Part shown: one piece after another, positions 5,667 through 5,962 of the stretch
Layout: each line of letters starts with the position of its first letter
Numbering within the stretch: the first letter of the stretch is position 1
Source of the DNA: Alphaproteobacteria bacterium
GTDB lineage: Bacteria > Pseudomonadota > Alphaproteobacteria > Micavibrionales > UBA1664
Direction: 5' to 3'
DNA: 5,962 bases
Assembly (NCBI GenBank): GCA_018969935.1
Contig: JAGWXJ010000114.1
Location: 1 to 5,962, forward strand
Notes under the pieces: generated by a model
Database searches by the model: none
What the model was told of the DNA's origin: nothing
Seen by the model: only the letters and a program-made list of their open reading frames with translations
Position numbers and translations under genes: made by a program

Positions 5667-5962
5667 CAGTTCACCCCTCCGGGTGCCATGAGCATAGCGT
5701 GGTTGGATATTTCGATGATGCCGTCAGGCTGTACCGTCAGCGTGGCCTTCAAAAGCACGCCAGCAAAGTACAAAACGCCCTGCACCAGAAACATGTCGCT
5801 CTCGCGGTCGTATTCCACGCTGGGTTCAACATAGTGCTTACGGATCTGGAATTGCTGGTCAAGGCTGAGCGAGTCCATGAAAGGCAGGTCATTCGGGTCG
5901 CGGATAAGGAAGATATCGCCTTCCTCGGTGGTCACGTTCTTGAAGAAGAAATCCACGTATTC
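5666..5962 (-). CDS. Uncharacterised protein, 5' end outside window
   Basis: At least 98 residues, open at the window edge. A GTG at 5954-5956 could serve as a start, but the frame stays open to the last base (two more sense codons, Glu-Tyr), and no upstream sequence is available to test a ribosome binding site. The true start is therefore probably further right. The visible part is acidic at first (VTTEEGDIFLIRDPNDLPF), then has a helical segment (LSLDQQFQIRKHYV). It ends in a strand-rich section (MFLVQGVLYFAGVLLKATLTV, then a turn and IIEISNHAML). It has no cysteines, and I recognise no family. The stop codon overlaps the start of the 183-aa gene by one base, so the two are most likely translated together from one transcript. 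Confidence 0.65.
   Translation of the reverse strand, partial: EYVDFFFKNVTTEEGDIFLIRDPNDLPFMDSLSLDQQFQIRKHYVEPSVEYDRESDMFLVQGVLYFAGVLLKATLTVQPDGIIEISNHAMLMAPGGVN
5676..5680 (-). promoter_or_regulatory. Ribosome binding site for the 183-aa gene
   Basis: On the - strand this reads GGAGG, nine bases before the ATG at 5666, and lies within the last codons of the preceding gene. It supports the chosen start and shows that the 183-aa gene has its own initiation signal besides the stop-start overlap. Confidence 0.65.

Noticed and set aside
5954..5956. GTG as the definite start of the right-edge - strand gene
   Set aside because: The frame remains open to the window end, and no upstream sequence is available to judge a ribosome binding site, so the gene is treated as partial.

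Overview
This window is dominated by a SUF-type iron-sulfur cluster assembly operon on the + strand (positions 1 to about 4855). A convergent set of three uncharacterised genes follows on the - strand (4908 to 5962). The order sufB - (two small genes) - sufC - sufD - sufS - sufT (DUF59/MIP18-like) - sufA/iscA-like resembles alphaproteobacterial suf operons, and the overall base composition is moderately GC-rich. An alphaproteobacterium is therefore the best guess, made by inference from gene order rather than from any marker gene.

Region 1 (2-430) is the C-terminal end of SufB, cut by the window edge, so the operon promoter and any IscR/RirA-type operator lie outside the window. Region 2 (427-959) holds two small genes between sufB and sufC. 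One is an 87-aa protein with three predicted membrane segments that resembles the CBU_0592-like family. The other is an 83-aa soluble, charged protein that I do not recognise. Both have good ribosome binding sites and are tightly packed with their neighbours, so they look like genuine operon members. Region 3 (962-4855) carries sufC, sufD, sufS, sufT and sufA with overlaps or gaps of only a few bases. This implies one transcript and translational coupling. A perfect 9-bp GC-rich hairpin at 4862-4884 separates the two converging gene groups.

The core genes work as a pathway. SufS takes sulfur from cysteine as a persulfide. The SufB-SufC-SufD scaffold, driven by SufC ATP hydrolysis, builds the cluster. 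SufA-type and SufT-type proteins help pass clusters to, or mature, target proteins. No sufE or sufU sulfur-transfer partner is present in the window.

Region 4, on the - strand, reads from right to left: a protein open at the window edge (5666-5962), a 183-aa protein (5115-5666) and a 64-aa ORF (4908-5102). None can be named firmly. The 183-aa protein has a stretch that looks like a metallopeptidase-type helix lacking its zinc-binding residues. The 64-aa ORF lies in the same frame just after its stop codon.

The most unusual feature is the two-gene insertion inside the suf operon. I see no tRNA, rRNA, CRISPR array, insertion sequence or clear mobile-element signature.
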